Assembly (NCBI RefSeq): GCF_004217185.1 | Contig: NZ_SHKL01000001.1 | Location: 6,260,001-6,324,000, forward strand | From: Pseudonocardia sediminis | GTDB lineage: Bacteria > Actinomycetota > Actinomycetes > Mycobacteriales > Pseudonocardiaceae | Direction: 5' to 3' | Length of the DNA stretch: 64,000 nt | Part shown: positions 9,435-18,262 of the stretch, piece after piece | Numbering within the stretch: the first letter of the stretch is position 1 | Layout: each line of letters opens with the position of its first letter | The notes under the pieces: generated by a model | Told to the model about the DNA's origin: nothing | What the model saw: the letters and a program-made list of their open reading frames with translations, nothing else | Database searches by the model: none | Position numbers and translations under genes: made by a program

Positions 9435-11050
9435 TGCGCCGAGGCCGGGGCACCCTCCAGGTCGAACCCCTCGTAGCCGGCGTCGGCCACGTCGACGAGC
9501 TTCTGCCGGTAGTTCCCCAGCCCGGCCATGTAGAACATGACCGCGTTCTTCTTGCCCGGGATGTTGGCGCCGAAGATCCACGAGTCGGCCTTGGGGAACA
9601 ACGTCATGTCCGCGATCTCCCGGCACGTCTCCGTCCAGGCGTCCTCCGCCGCGCCGGTGGCCTCGACGACGCCGGAGCGGCCCTCCGCCGCCCGGATCAG
9701 GTCGAAGACCATCTCGACCTGGATCTCGATGGCCGGCGGGATGTTGGAGAACGGGCCGTTCGGACCGAGGATCATGAACATGTTCGGGAAGCCGGCCGTC
9801 GCCACACCGAGGTAGCTGGTCGGCCCGTCCTTCCAGTGCTGCTGGATCGTCGTCCCGCCGCGCCCGCGCAGGTCCATCCGCGTGTACTGGCCGTCGACGG
9901 CGTCGAAGCCGGTGGCGAAGACGAGGACGTCGAGCTCGTGGGTGACACCGTCGGCGGTGCGCACGCCGTTCGGCGTGATCTCCGCGATCGGGTTCTCCTT
10001 GATGCTGACCAGCGTGACGTTGTCGCGGTTGTAGGTCTCGTAGTAGTCCTTGTTGCACAGCGGACGCTTGGCGTAGAGATCGGTCGGCTTGAGCTTGCGG
10101 GCGGTCTCCGGGTCGTCGACGATCTCGTCGATCTTCGAACGGATGAAGTCGGCCGCGGCGGCGTTCGCGTCCTCGTCGACGGCGATGTCGGAGAACGTGC
10201 CGAACATGAACCGGAAGCCGTTGCCGATCTCCCAGTTCTCCTGGAAGACCCGTCGCCGCTCCTCGGGGGACACGCTCATCGCCGGGACGTCGCTCTCGGT
10301 GAAGCCGAACCCGACGGCCGAGTCCTTCACCTGACCCCAGATCCGGTCGTACTCCGACCGACAGCCGTCGACGTACTCCCGGCTCACCGGCCCGTTGCCG
10401 GACGGGACGCTGTACTGCGCCGAGCGCTGGAACACCGTCAGGTGCTCGGCCGTCTTCGCGACGGCACAGATGACCTGGCAGCCGGTCGACCCGGTGCCGA
10501 TGACGCCGACCCGCTTGCCGTCGGTGGTGAGGTCCGCGGGCCAGGCCCCGGTGTGGACCAGCGTCCCCTCGAAGCTGTCGCGGCCGGTGATGTCGGGGAA
10601 GTTCGTCCGCGACAGCAGCCCGAGCGCGGTGACGACGTAGCGCGCGGTGACCGTCGCGCCGTCGTCGGTGGTGACGGTCCAGACGCCGTTCGCCTCGTCG
10701 TAGACCGCGGAGTCGATCCCGGTGTCGAGCTGGATGTCCCGGCCGAGGTCGTGCCGGTCGACGACGGCCTGCAGGTAGGCCAGGATGTCGGGCTGGTTCA
10801 GGTAGCGGGTGTCCCAGTCCCACTCCTGCAGCATCTGCTCGTCGAAGGAGTACCGGTAGACGAAGCTCTCGGTGTCCGACATCGCGCCGGGGTACCGGTT
10901 CCAGTACCAGGTGCCGCCGATCCCCCCGGCCTTGTCGAAGGCGCGCACGGTGAGCCCCAGCTCGTCGCGGAGCTTGTGCAGCATGTAGATCCCGGCGAAA
11001 CCGGCGCCGATGACGACGGCGTCCAGGTCGGCCTTCTGCGGGTCGGTCAT
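9428..11050 (-). CDS. Flavin-containing Baeyer-Villiger monooxygenase
   Basis: A 540-residue cyclohexanone monooxygenase-type enzyme inserting oxygen next to a ketone, using FAD and NADPH. The FAD Rossmann motif GAGFAG lies near residues 14-19, and GGTWYWNRYPG follows. The family fingerprint FxGxxxHxxxW is present as FEGTLVHTGAWP near 165-176. The NADPH motif is GTGSTG near 188. ATG at 11050 follows GGGAGTTCACC. The substrate is unknown. The gene stands alone, convergent with an MHS transporter that might import a related compound. Confidence 0.88.
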   Translation of the reverse strand: MTDPQKADLDAVVIGAGFAGIYMLHKLRDELGLTVRAFDKAGGIGGTWYWNRYPGAMSDTESFVYRYSFDEQMLQEWDWDTRYLNQPDILAYLQAVVDRHDLGRDIQLDTGIDSAVYDEANGVWTVTTDDGATVTARYVVTALGLLSRTNFPDITGRDSFEGTLVHTGAWPADLTTDGKRVGVIGTGSTGCQVICAVAKTAEHLTVFQRSAQYSVPSGNGPVSREYVDGCRSEYDRIWGQVKDSAVGFGFTESDVPAMSVSPEERRRVFQENWEIGNGFRFMFGTFSDIAVDEDANAAAADFIRSKIDEIVDDPETARKLKPTDLYAKRPLCNKDYYETYNRDNVTLVSIKENPIAEITPNGVRTADGVTHELDVLVFATGFDAVDGQYTRMDLRGRGGTTIQQHWKDGPTSYLGVATAGFPNMFMILGPNGPFSNIPPAIEIQVEMVFDLIRAAEGRSGVVEATGAAEDAWTETCREIADMTLFPKADSWIFGANIPGKKNAVMFYMAGLGNYRQKLVDVADAGYEGFDLEGAPASAQA

Positions 11051-11263
11051 GGTGAACTCCCTTGTTCCCAGGTCGACCGGAACGTGCGGGCCGGGCCGTC
11101 CCACGCGGCGAGACCCGGGTCACAGTGTCACCCGCGGTCCCGACCCGGGAAAGGGCCGATGCGGTGCTCCGGTGACGCCCGCCCCGGGGTGAGGTGTGGT
11201 TGACACCCCATCTCCGCTCCGCTGGGATGATCCACGTCACGGTCGACGACGAGGGGTTCACAC

Positions 11264-12049
11264 GTGCGCAGACTTCCGGTTGTCCTCGTCATCGCCGTCC
11301 TCGGCGTGCTGCTCCTCGCGACGATCGCGACGGCGGTGCTGACCGGGACGTCGTCGTCCTCCTCCTCCGCGGACGCCGCGACCGCACCCGCGCAGCCGGC
11401 GGCTCCGGCCGCACCCGCGCAGCCCGCCGCGCCGGCGGCAGGGGCCCCGGCGTCCGGTGCACCGGCGGCACCGGCCCAGCAGGCCGGTCCGCTGTCCGTG
11501 GCCTTCCTCGGTGACGGCTACACCTCCGGTTCGCCCGCGGGCGGGCAGGGCCCGGCGAACTACACGGCGCTGCTGGGGAAGCAGGACGGCTGGCGGGTGA
11601 CGAACGAGTCCGTCTACGGCTCCGGTTACGTCGCGGGCCAGGCGTTGCAGACGCGGCTGCAGAAGATCGTCGCCGCCGGCCCGCAGGTCGTCGTGGTCAC
11701 CGCGGGCCGCGCCGACGACGTCAGCGACCCGGCTGCGGTCGGCGCCGCCGCGACGAAGCTCTACCAGGATCTGAGGACCCGGCTCCCGCAGGCGAAGATC
11801 GTCGTGATCGGCCCGATGTGGCTCGGCGGCGACGCACCGGCGCGGATGCTGCCCGTCCGCGACGCCATCCAGGCCGCGGCCACGAAGGCGCAGCTGCCGG
11901 TCGTCGACCCGCTCGTCAACCGGTGGTTCAACGGCAGCGACCAGGACGGCATCGCACCGGACGGGGAGATCCTCAACGACAAGGGCCACCAGCGTCTGGC
12001 CCAGCTCGTCGACTCCGCCGTGACCGGCACCGGGGTCCTGCCGAAGTAG
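11264..12049 (+). CDS. SGNH/GDSL hydrolase-like exported protein lacking the catalytic Ser
   Basis: A 261-residue protein with an N-terminal membrane anchor or signal (residues 5-27) and a low-complexity Ala/Pro/Gln linker to about residue 76, followed by an SGNH-like domain. Block I reads FLGDGYTSG where the family has GDS, so the nucleophilic Ser is replaced by Gly. The C-terminal Asp and His are kept in NDKGHQRLA. It may bind rather than cleave esters. GTG at 11264 follows GAGGGG. The divergent neighbour is the Baeyer-Villiger monooxygenase. Confidence 0.7.
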   Translation: MRRLPVVLVIAVLGVLLLATIATAVLTGTSSSSSSADAATAPAQPAAPAAPAQPAAPAAGAPASGAPAAPAQQAGPLSVAFLGDGYTSGSPAGGQGPANYTALLGKQDGWRVTNESVYGSGYVAGQALQTRLQKIVAAGPQVVVVTAGRADDVSDPAAVGAAATKLYQDLRTRLPQAKIVVIGPMWLGGDAPARMLPVRDAIQAAATKAQLPVVDPLVNRWFNGSDQDGIAPDGEILNDKGHQRLAQLVDSAVTGTGVLPK

Positions 12050-12191
12050 CCGGCGGCCGGGTGATCCTCCGGTGCCCCCATGTCCGTCCTGCCCGATACC
12101 GACAGCTGGCGGTCGATCGTGCCGGCTGCAGCCCGGACGGGGACGGGGACGGAACAGCGCAGGATCCAGCCTCCGTCCGTAGGATCCCGAC

Positions 12192-13103
12192 GTGGCCAGG
12201 AGCCTTCGCGACACGTTGAGCGCCTCGGCGCAGCCGGCCATGCGGCTCTGGCACCGGGTACCGATGCGGGTGCAGGGCCGGATCACCGTCGGCCTCCCGC
12301 TCGTCGCCGTCGTCATCTCGGCGTGCCTGGCGCTCTCGGGCAACCTGCAGCGCGTCGACATCGAGACCGACATCCAGCGCAAGTTCGAGACGAGCGTCGC
12401 CCTCGGCGAGCTGACGACGCTGATGGTCAACGCCGAGACGGGGGTGCGCGGCTACCAGCTGACGGGCCAGACCGCCTTCCTGGAGCCGTTCACGCAGGCC
12501 TCCGCCGAGCTGCCCACCGTCATGACCCAGCTCACCGAGCTCGCCTCGGCTGAGCCCGGGGAGGCGCCGCGGGAGACCAAGCTGGGGCGCATCCAGGAGC
12601 TGCGCGACCTGACCGGCCGACAGCTGGCCGATCTCGAACGTCAGCGGACGGTCGCCGCGACCGGGGGCGGCGCCGCCACGAACGCCGAGATCCGTCAGGA
12701 CCTGGTGTTCGGCAAGGACCTCATGGACCGGATCCGGGCCGAGGTGGACGAGATGCGGACCGAGGAGCAGGCGCTGCTCGACGACCGGATCGCCGAGATC
12801 AACGACATCCGTACCCGTGACTACGTCTCGGTCGCGATCGCCCTGGTCGCCGCCGTGGTGATGCGCTTCCTGGCCTGGTACCTCTTCCGGAACGGCATCG
12901 TGCGCCGGGTGGACCGGCTGGCCGACACCGTCCGCATCATCCGCAACGGCGGACCCGTGCCGTCCCCGCCGCCGGTGAAGCGGGACAGGATGGGCGAGCT
13001 CGAACGGGAGGTCCACCTCCTCGACTCCAGCACCTCCGCCCGTGACGACGACCGGGTGTCCGCCGGCGAGGCGAGCCGGGAACGCCCGGCCCAGACCGGT
13101 TGA
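12192..13103 (+). CDS. CHASE3-HAMP membrane sensor protein without output domain
   Basis: 303 residues: cytoplasmic start, membrane helix near 28-48, an extracytoplasmic CHASE3-like helical domain (about 50-200, including NAETGVRGYQLTG), a second helix near 205-227, and a HAMP-like segment with VDRLADTVR. It then stops after a disordered tail. CHASE3 sensors normally end in a histidine kinase or cyclase domain, and none is present here or in the following frame. It could act by pairing with another sensor, or be a truncated kinase gene. GTG at 12192 is the likely start. Confidence 0.7.
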   Translation: MARSLRDTLSASAQPAMRLWHRVPMRVQGRITVGLPLVAVVISACLALSGNLQRVDIETDIQRKFETSVALGELTTLMVNAETGVRGYQLTGQTAFLEPFTQASAELPTVMTQLTELASAEPGEAPRETKLGRIQELRDLTGRQLADLERQRTVAATGGGAATNAEIRQDLVFGKDLMDRIRAEVDEMRTEEQALLDDRIAEINDIRTRDYVSVAIALVAAVVMRFLAWYLFRNGIVRRVDRLADTVRIIRNGGPVPSPPPVKRDRMGELEREVHLLDSSTSARDDDRVSAGEASRERPAQTG

Positions 13104-13161
13104 TCACCCGGCCGACCGGCTACTCCCTCCTCGAACCCGCATCCGGACCGAGGAGACCACC

Positions 13162-13458
13162 ATGAAGACCCCCGTCGACGACATCGCCCCGAAGCTCGCC
13201 GAGCTCACCTCCGACGTGCTGTTCGGCGACGTCTGGGAGCGCCCCGGTCTGTCCAAGCGGGACCGCAGCCTGATCACCGTGGCCTCGCTGGTCTCGCTCT
13301 ACCGCACCGACCAGCTCCCCGGGCACCTGCAGCGCGCGCTGGACAACGGCCTGACCCGCGACGAGCTCGTCGAGGCGATCACCCACCTCGCGTTCTACGC
13401 CGGCTGGCCCACCGCCATGACCGCCGCGACCCTGCTCGAGGGCATCGACGGCGAGTAG
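13162..13458 (+). CDS. Carboxymuconolactone decarboxylase family protein
   Basis: A 98-residue all-helical protein with the family signature WERPGLSKRDRSLITVASLVSL and a later GWPTAMTAA. True gamma-carboxymuconolactone decarboxylases are slightly longer, and many relatives of this size have no proven activity. It lacks the CxxC of AhpD-like peroxidase partners. ATG at 13162 is preceded by GAGGAG. No protocatechuate genes are beside it, so a pathway role is not supported. Confidence 0.75.
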   Translation: MKTPVDDIAPKLAELTSDVLFGDVWERPGLSKRDRSLITVASLVSLYRTDQLPGHLQRALDNGLTRDELVEAITHLAFYAGWPTAMTAATLLEGIDGE

Positions 13459-13486
13459 CCGCCGGGGCACCGCGCATGCGATGGGG

Positions 13487-13526
13487 ACACGCGGCCGTCC
13501 GGCACGACCGTCGGCCGGCCGCGTGT
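13487..13526. terminator. Perfect 11-bp hairpin downstream of the CMD-family gene
   Basis: ACACGCGGCCG at 13487-13497 pairs exactly with CGGCCGCGTGT at 13516-13526 around an 18-base loop. It lies 28 bp after the stop at 13458, before the sigma factor gene. It probably isolates the sigma factor from upstream transcription. Confidence 0.55.
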
Positions 13527-13647
13527 GAGAGCGTAGGCGCGCTCGAGCCCCTGACCGGCACGTCCGACAGTGCGAGCGACCCGATCGCCGCCACGGAGGA
13601 CGCCCGCATGGAAGCCGCCCCGCTCCGCCGACATCACCGGTCGACGC

Positions 13648-14220
13648 GTGGCTGACCGGGGCCACCGTGCGGGTGAGGAGGAGGAGCTCGACGAGGCCGC
13701 CGACAACTGGCTGGTCGGGCAGGCCGCGTCCGGCGACATCGACGCCTACGAGGTCCTGGTCCGCCGGCACCGCAACCGGATCTACCGCATCGCGTTACGG
13801 ATGCTCTCGAACCCCGACGACGCCGAGGACGTCGCCCAGGACGTGGTCATCCAGCTCTGGACCGCGCTGGCCGGGTTCGCCGGCGACAGCTCGTTCACCA
13901 CCTGGCTCTACCGCATCGTCGTCAACCGGTGCCTCAACGTGATTCGACAACGTCGCCCGACCCGTCCGATACTCGAGACGGACCCGCCACCGACCGCCGG
14001 GACCGACGAGCAGGTCGTGGCCCGCCAGCGCGCGGCCGCCGCCGTGGCGGCCATCGGCGACCTGCCCCCCGAGCTCCGGGCCGTGCTGGTCCTGCACCAG
14101 ATCGAGGGGCTGACCTACCAGGAGGTGGCGACGATCTTGAACGTGAGCGAACCCACCGTCCGGGGTCGCCTGCACCGGGGACGCCGGCGCCTGCTCCAGT
14201 CGCTGCGGAGCTGGGCATGA
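13648..14220 (+). CDS. ECF-type RNA polymerase sigma factor
   Basis: A 190-residue sigma-70 family protein with only regions 2 and 4. Region 2 spans about residues 25-95 (RMLSNPDDAEDVAQDVVIQLW). Region 4 spans about 130-188 with the helix-turn-helix EGLTYQEVATILNVSEPTVRGRLHRGR. GTG at 13648 is a choice among several; an upstream start at 13570 would add 26 poorly conserved residues. Its stop overlaps the start of the next gene by ATGA, which argues for coupled translation and a functional link with that zinc-motif/Asp23 protein. Confidence 0.85.
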   Translation: MADRGHRAGEEEELDEAADNWLVGQAASGDIDAYEVLVRRHRNRIYRIALRMLSNPDDAEDVAQDVVIQLWTALAGFAGDSSFTTWLYRIVVNRCLNVIRQRRPTRPILETDPPPTAGTDEQVVARQRAAAAVAAIGDLPPELRAVLVLHQIEGLTYQEVATILNVSEPTVRGRLHRGRRRLLQSLRSWA

Positions 14221-14849
14221 CCGACACCGGCGATCTCGGCCCGCCCCCCGACGCGCTGCCGTGCGGACGGTCCGTCGACGACGTCCTTGACCAGGTCGCC
14301 GACGGGCGCGGCACCGAGCGCGACGCCCACCAGGCGCAGTGCCCGCACTGCCAGGCCGCGCTGAGCGAGTACGAACGCATCTGGGCACCCGTGCGCGAGC
14401 TCGGCGACGAGCGCGTCCAGGCACCCGACAGCATCCTGGAGACCGCGCTCGCCCAGATCCGCCGGGCCATCGAGCACCCCGACTACGGCGTGATCACCTC
14501 GCCGGACGGCCTGACCCGGGTGTCGGCGCGCGTCGTCGTCGTGGCCGCGCGCCAGGGCGCCCAACAGGTCCCGGGGGTCCGGGTCGCGCTGTCGAAGCAC
14601 CTCGCCGGGGTCACCGGCGAGCCGGGTGCGCCCCTCGACGGGGACCCCCCTACCGACGTCGCCGAGGACGTCGCCGCCGGAGTCAGCGGCAGCAGTGCCG
14701 CCGTCCAGATCACCCTGGCCGCCGACTACGGCACCGACCTCGTCCGGCTCGGCGAGCTCGTCCGCAGCTCCGTCACCACCAGCGTCCGGGACGTCACCAG
14801 CCTCGAGCCGGCCCAGGTGACCGTCATCATCGACGACGTCCTGCCCTGA
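14217..14849 (+). CDS. Zinc-motif (ZAS-like) protein fused to an Asp23/Gls24 domain
   Basis: A 210-residue protein. Residues about 35-55 carry HQAQCPHC, the HxxxCxxC motif of zinc-binding anti-sigma factors. The C-terminal part (about 85-210) is an Asp23/Gls24-like domain with the SARVVVVAA, VQITLAADYGTDL and VTVIIDDVLP strands. The gene overlaps the ECF sigma gene by ATGA. The simplest reading is an anti-sigma factor whose sensory part is an Asp23 envelope-stress domain. This combination is not one recalled as described. Binding to the sigma factor is inferred from gene order and motif only. Confidence 0.72.
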   Translation: MTDTGDLGPPPDALPCGRSVDDVLDQVADGRGTERDAHQAQCPHCQAALSEYERIWAPVRELGDERVQAPDSILETALAQIRRAIEHPDYGVITSPDGLTRVSARVVVVAARQGAQQVPGVRVALSKHLAGVTGEPGAPLDGDPPTDVAEDVAAGVSGSSAAVQITLAADYGTDLVRLGELVRSSVTTSVRDVTSLEPAQVTVIIDDVLP

Positions 14850-14898
14850 GTCGCCACCGCCGATCCGCCGCGCCGATCCGCGGGGCGACCGGCACGCG

Positions 14899-15174
14899 TC
14901 ACTCGACGACCATGTCCTCGACGCTGACGACGACCGTCGCGTCGGGCACCACACCGCGGACCGCGGCACGGACCTCCGCCGCGATCTCGGTGACCGGGCA
15001 CGGGTAGCGCCCCGTGACACCGAGCAGCAGGCCGTCCGGCCCCCGGACGACGCCGTCGATGATCGTGTCCCCGACGACGCTCCGGATGCCGGCACCGTCA
15101 CCGGAGTGCAGGCCCGCGACGGACGGGCAGCGCAGGACGGCCGCGGCGATGTCCGCCAGCACGTTCTCGGTCAC
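14899..15174 (-). CDS. Small Asp23-like protein
   Basis: A 91-residue protein with two parts: an N-terminal helix and strand (ENVLADIAAAVLRCPSVAGLHSG) and a C-terminal VTGRYPCPVTEIAAEVRAAV followed by VVVSVEDM. It aligns by eye along its length with the 103-residue protein at 27621-27932, sharing CPxVAGLH, GRYP-PV-EI--(V/QV)RAA and V-VED. It converges on the Asp23 fusion gene with 49 bp between stops. It is probably another component of the same envelope-stress system. Confidence 0.65.
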   Translation of the reverse strand: MTENVLADIAAAVLRCPSVAGLHSGDGAGIRSVVGDTIIDGVVRGPDGLLLGVTGRYPCPVTEIAAEVRAAVRGVVPDATVVVSVEDMVVE

Positions 15175-15292
15175 CTCAGCTCTCCCTTCGTCGGAGGCGC
15201 TCCCCCGTGGGACACGCTGATCCGACGAACCTCACGGCACCCGATCGTGGTGTCGATCACGACCGGTGCGCGTGCGGGGAGCGGCGGCGGGG

Positions 15293-16171
15293 TCAGCCGT
15301 CGCCGGAGCCCGGGACGTCGCTCGTCCGGTCGCTCGTCGCGGCCCAGCTGGCCAGGATCTCGAGGGCGTCGGCCGACGGGGACCGCGGCTCGGCGCTGTA
15401 GGCGAACATCGTGAGGTCCTGGTCGCCGCGCAGCTCCGCGACCTCGTAGGACAGGTCGAGATCCCCGACCACGGGATGACGCAGGCGCTTGACGCCGGTG
15501 TCGTGGTAACGGACGTCGTGCGCGGCCCACAGGGACCGGAACGTCTCGCTGCGCGTCGACAGCTCCCCGACCAGGTCGGAGAGGTCGCGGTCGTCGGGAT
15601 GACGGCCGGCCTCGGCGTGCAGGATCGCCACCGCGTCGGAGGCGGTGCGGTCCCAGTCGCGGAAGAAGTCGCGGGAACGGGTGTCGAGGAACGTGAACCG
15701 GGCGGAGTTGACCGGGCGGGCGTCGGTGTCGAACAGCGGCGCGTAGAGCGCCCGGCCGAGGGGGTTGACCGCGACGATGTCGGCCCGGCCGTTGCGCACG
15801 AACGCCGGAGCGCCGACGAGCGCGTCGAGCAGCCGCTGCACACCCGGGCGGACCTGGGACTGGGAACGGCGGCGACGGGGCCGGGCCGGCGTCGTGCCGG
15901 CCCGGGCCAGGTCGTAGAGGTGGTGGCGCTCGGCGTCGTCGAGCTTCAGCGCCCGGGCCAGTGCCTCCAGGACGCTGTCGGACACGCCGGCGAGGTTCCC
16001 GCGCTCGATCCGGGTGTAGTAGTCGACGCCCACCCCGGCGAGCATCGCGACCTCCTCGCGGCGCAGACCCGGCACCCGCCGGCTGCCGGAGTGCGGCAGC
16101 CCGACCTGCTCGGGCGTGATCCGTGCCCGCCGCGAGGCCAGGAACTCGCGGATCTCGGTGCGTGGGTCCAT
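15293..16171 (-). CDS. XRE-family transcriptional regulator with MmyB-like ligand domain
   Basis: A 292-residue regulator. The N-terminal helix-turn-helix carries the well-known signature RRVPGLRREEVAMLAGVGVD followed by YYTRIERGN. The C-terminal two thirds match the MmyB-like domain (VQRLLDALVGAPAFVRNGRAD, then NPLGRALY and RFTFLD), which binds fatty acid-like ligands in a relative. ATG at 16171 is chosen; GTG at 16180 is an alternative. It lies upstream of and in line with two aldo/keto reductase genes. Regulators of this family often control neighbouring oxidoreductases. Confidence 0.85.
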   Translation of the reverse strand: MDPRTEIREFLASRRARITPEQVGLPHSGSRRVPGLRREEVAMLAGVGVDYYTRIERGNLAGVSDSVLEALARALKLDDAERHHLYDLARAGTTPARPRRRRSQSQVRPGVQRLLDALVGAPAFVRNGRADIVAVNPLGRALYAPLFDTDARPVNSARFTFLDTRSRDFFRDWDRTASDAVAILHAEAGRHPDDRDLSDLVGELSTRSETFRSLWAAHDVRYHDTGVKRLRHPVVGDLDLSYEVAELRGDQDLTMFAYSAEPRSPSADALEILASWAATSDRTSDVPGSGDG

Positions 16172-16228
16172 GTCCACCACGGTAGGTCTCCTCGGTCGTG
16201 TGCGGATCCGTCCGGGAGCGTGGGGTGG

Positions 16229-17194
16229 TCAGCGCTCGATCAGCCGCATCTGGGCGTCGCTGTGGTGACCGCCGGCCGCGGGGGCCAGGTCGTCGAGGTG
16301 TCGCAGCTGCCCGTCCGTCAGCGTGACGGCGTCGGCGGCGGCGTTCTCCTCGAGCCGGGACACGCGCTTGGTGCCCGGGATCGGGGCGATGTCGTCGCCC
16401 TGGGCCAGCAGCCACGCGAGCGCGACCTGCGCCGGGGTCGATTCGGCCTCGTCGGCGACGACCCGGACCTCGTCGGCGAGGACCTGGTTGGCCCGGAAGT
16501 TCTCCGCGGAGAAGCGCGGCGTGGTGCGCCGGAAGTCGTCCTCGGCGAGGTCCTCCAGGCGGACCTGCCCGGTCAGGAACCCCTTGCCCAGCGGCGAGTA
16601 CGGCACCAGCCCGATGCCCAGCTCGCGGAGCAGCGGCAGGAGCTCGTCCTGGTCGCGGGTCCACAGCGAGTACTCCGACTGCAGGGCCGCGATCGGGTGC
16701 GTGGCGTGGGCCCGGCGGATCGTGTCCGTCCAGGCCTCGGACAGGCCGAGGTGGCGGACCTTGCCCTGCTGCACGAGCTCGGCGGCCGCGCCGATCGTCT
16801 CCTCGATGGGGACGTCCGGGTCGACCCGGTGCTGGTAGTAGAGGTCGATGTGGTCGACGCCGAGGCGGCGCAGGCTGCCCTCGACCGCGGCGCGGACGTT
16901 GGCCGGGCTGGAGTCGGGGGCCTGCGACCCGGTGTGCGAGACCAGCCCGAACTTCGTGGCCAGCACGACCTCGTCACGACGGCCCGCGATGGCGCGCCCG
17001 ACGAGCTCCTCGTTGACGTAGGGCCCGTAGACCTCGGCGGTGTCGAGGAACGTCACCCCGAGGTCCAGGGCGCGGTGGATGGTGCGGATGGACTCGGCGT
17101 CGTCGGAGCCCGCGCCGGTGTAGCCGTGGGACATGCCCATCGCGCCCAGGCCGAGCCGGGACACCTCGAGCGCGCCGAGCTGTGCTGTCTTCAT
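16229..17194 (-). CDS. Aldo/keto reductase
   Basis: A 321-residue NADPH-dependent oxidoreductase with a TIM-barrel fold. The catalytic tetrad is visible as Asp and Tyr in FLDTAEVYG, Lys in LATKFGL and His in YYQHRVDP. The length is normal for the YajO/Tas-like group. ATG at 17194 has AAAGG upstream, preferred to an ATG 18 bp earlier. Substrates are carbonyl compounds in general. It is followed at 57 bp by the XRE regulator and preceded by another aldo/keto reductase of a different subgroup. Confidence 0.87.
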   Translation of the reverse strand: MKTAQLGALEVSRLGLGAMGMSHGYTGAGSDDAESIRTIHRALDLGVTFLDTAEVYGPYVNEELVGRAIAGRRDEVVLATKFGLVSHTGSQAPDSSPANVRAAVEGSLRRLGVDHIDLYYQHRVDPDVPIEETIGAAAELVQQGKVRHLGLSEAWTDTIRRAHATHPIAALQSEYSLWTRDQDELLPLLRELGIGLVPYSPLGKGFLTGQVRLEDLAEDDFRRTTPRFSAENFRANQVLADEVRVVADEAESTPAQVALAWLLAQGDDIAPIPGTKRVSRLEENAAADAVTLTDGQLRHLDDLAPAAGGHHSDAQMRLIER

Positions 17195-17268
17195 CGAAAG
17201 GGCACCTTTCATGGCGGCGTCGCGCGGTTCGGTGCGGCGCCGTGGAGTGGGGGAACGCGGGCGGCGGG

Positions 17269-18153
17269 TCAGGCCTCGGGGATCTCGCGGCCGAACGACT
17301 CGAGCGTGACGGCCTCCGGCGCCGGGCCGCCCCGCACACCGGTGTCGAGCCCGTCGATCGCCGACAGCTCCTCGGCGGTGAGCTCGAAGCCGAACACGTC
17401 GATGTTCTCGGCGATCCGCGACGGCGTGACCGACTTGGGGATGACCTGGCGGCCCTGCTGCAGGTGCCAGCGCAGCATCACCTGCGCCGGAGACTTCCCG
17501 TGCGCCTGCGCGATCCCGACGATGACGGGGTCCTGCAGCGTGCTGCCGTGCGAGCCGTCGCGGTAGAACGTGATCCCGCCGATCGGTGACCAGGCCTGGG
17601 AGACGATCCCGTACCCGGCGTCGGCGTCGAGCAGCTCGGTCTGGCGGAAGTAGGGGTGCACCTCGATCTGGTTGATCGCCGGCACGACCGAGGTCTCCTC
17701 CATCAGCGCGGCCAGATGGTCGGGCATGAAGTTGCTGACACCGATCGACCGGACCTTGCCGTCGGCCAGGAGCTTCTCCAGGGCGTGGTACGCGCCGATC
17801 GTGCGGCCGAACTCGCCCGGGAGGGCCTGGTGAAGGATCAGCAGGTCGATCTGGTCCACACCGAGCTTGCCGGCGCTCTTGTCGAAGGAGTGCAGCGTCT
17901 CGTCGTAGCCGTAGTCGCTGATCCAGATCTTGGTCTCGACGAACACCTCGGACCGCCCGAGACCGGAACGACGGATCGCCTCCCCGACCTCACGCTCGTT
18001 GCCGTAGGCCGCGGCGGTGTCGATGTGGCGGTAGCCCGACGCGAGCGCCGTCTCGACGGCCGAGACCGTCTCCTCGGGAGCCGCCTGGAAGACCCCGAAG
18101 CCCAGGGCCGGGATCTGCACACCGTTGTTCAAGGTCAGAGCTGGGATTGCCAT
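17269..18153 (-). CDS. Aldo/keto reductase, 2,5-diketogluconate reductase-like subgroup
   Basis: A 294-residue protein of the classic AKR5 type. The tetrad appears as Asp and Tyr in RHIDTAAAYGNE, Lys in VETKIW and His in LILHQAL. It also has SIGVSNF and VIPKSVTPSRIAEN, the latter binding NADPH. ATG at 18153 is taken; GTG at 18162 is possible. The gene lies in the same direction as the following aldo/keto reductase, separated by about 75 bp, so the two may form an operon with the XRE regulator. The substrate is unknown. Confidence 0.87.
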   Translation of the reverse strand: MAIPALTLNNGVQIPALGFGVFQAAPEETVSAVETALASGYRHIDTAAAYGNEREVGEAIRRSGLGRSEVFVETKIWISDYGYDETLHSFDKSAGKLGVDQIDLLILHQALPGEFGRTIGAYHALEKLLADGKVRSIGVSNFMPDHLAALMEETSVVPAINQIEVHPYFRQTELLDADAGYGIVSQAWSPIGGITFYRDGSHGSTLQDPVIVGIAQAHGKSPAQVMLRWHLQQGRQVIPKSVTPSRIAENIDVFGFELTAEELSAIDGLDTGVRGGPAPEAVTLESFGREIPEA

Positions 18154-18262
18154 GACCTTCACGGTAGGCCCGTGCACCGGGTGCCGGCAGTGCACGACGA
18201 GACCGGTACCAGCAGTACCCCCCCCAGGTCCCCGGCGCCACACCGCCCGGGGGCCGAGGGGG

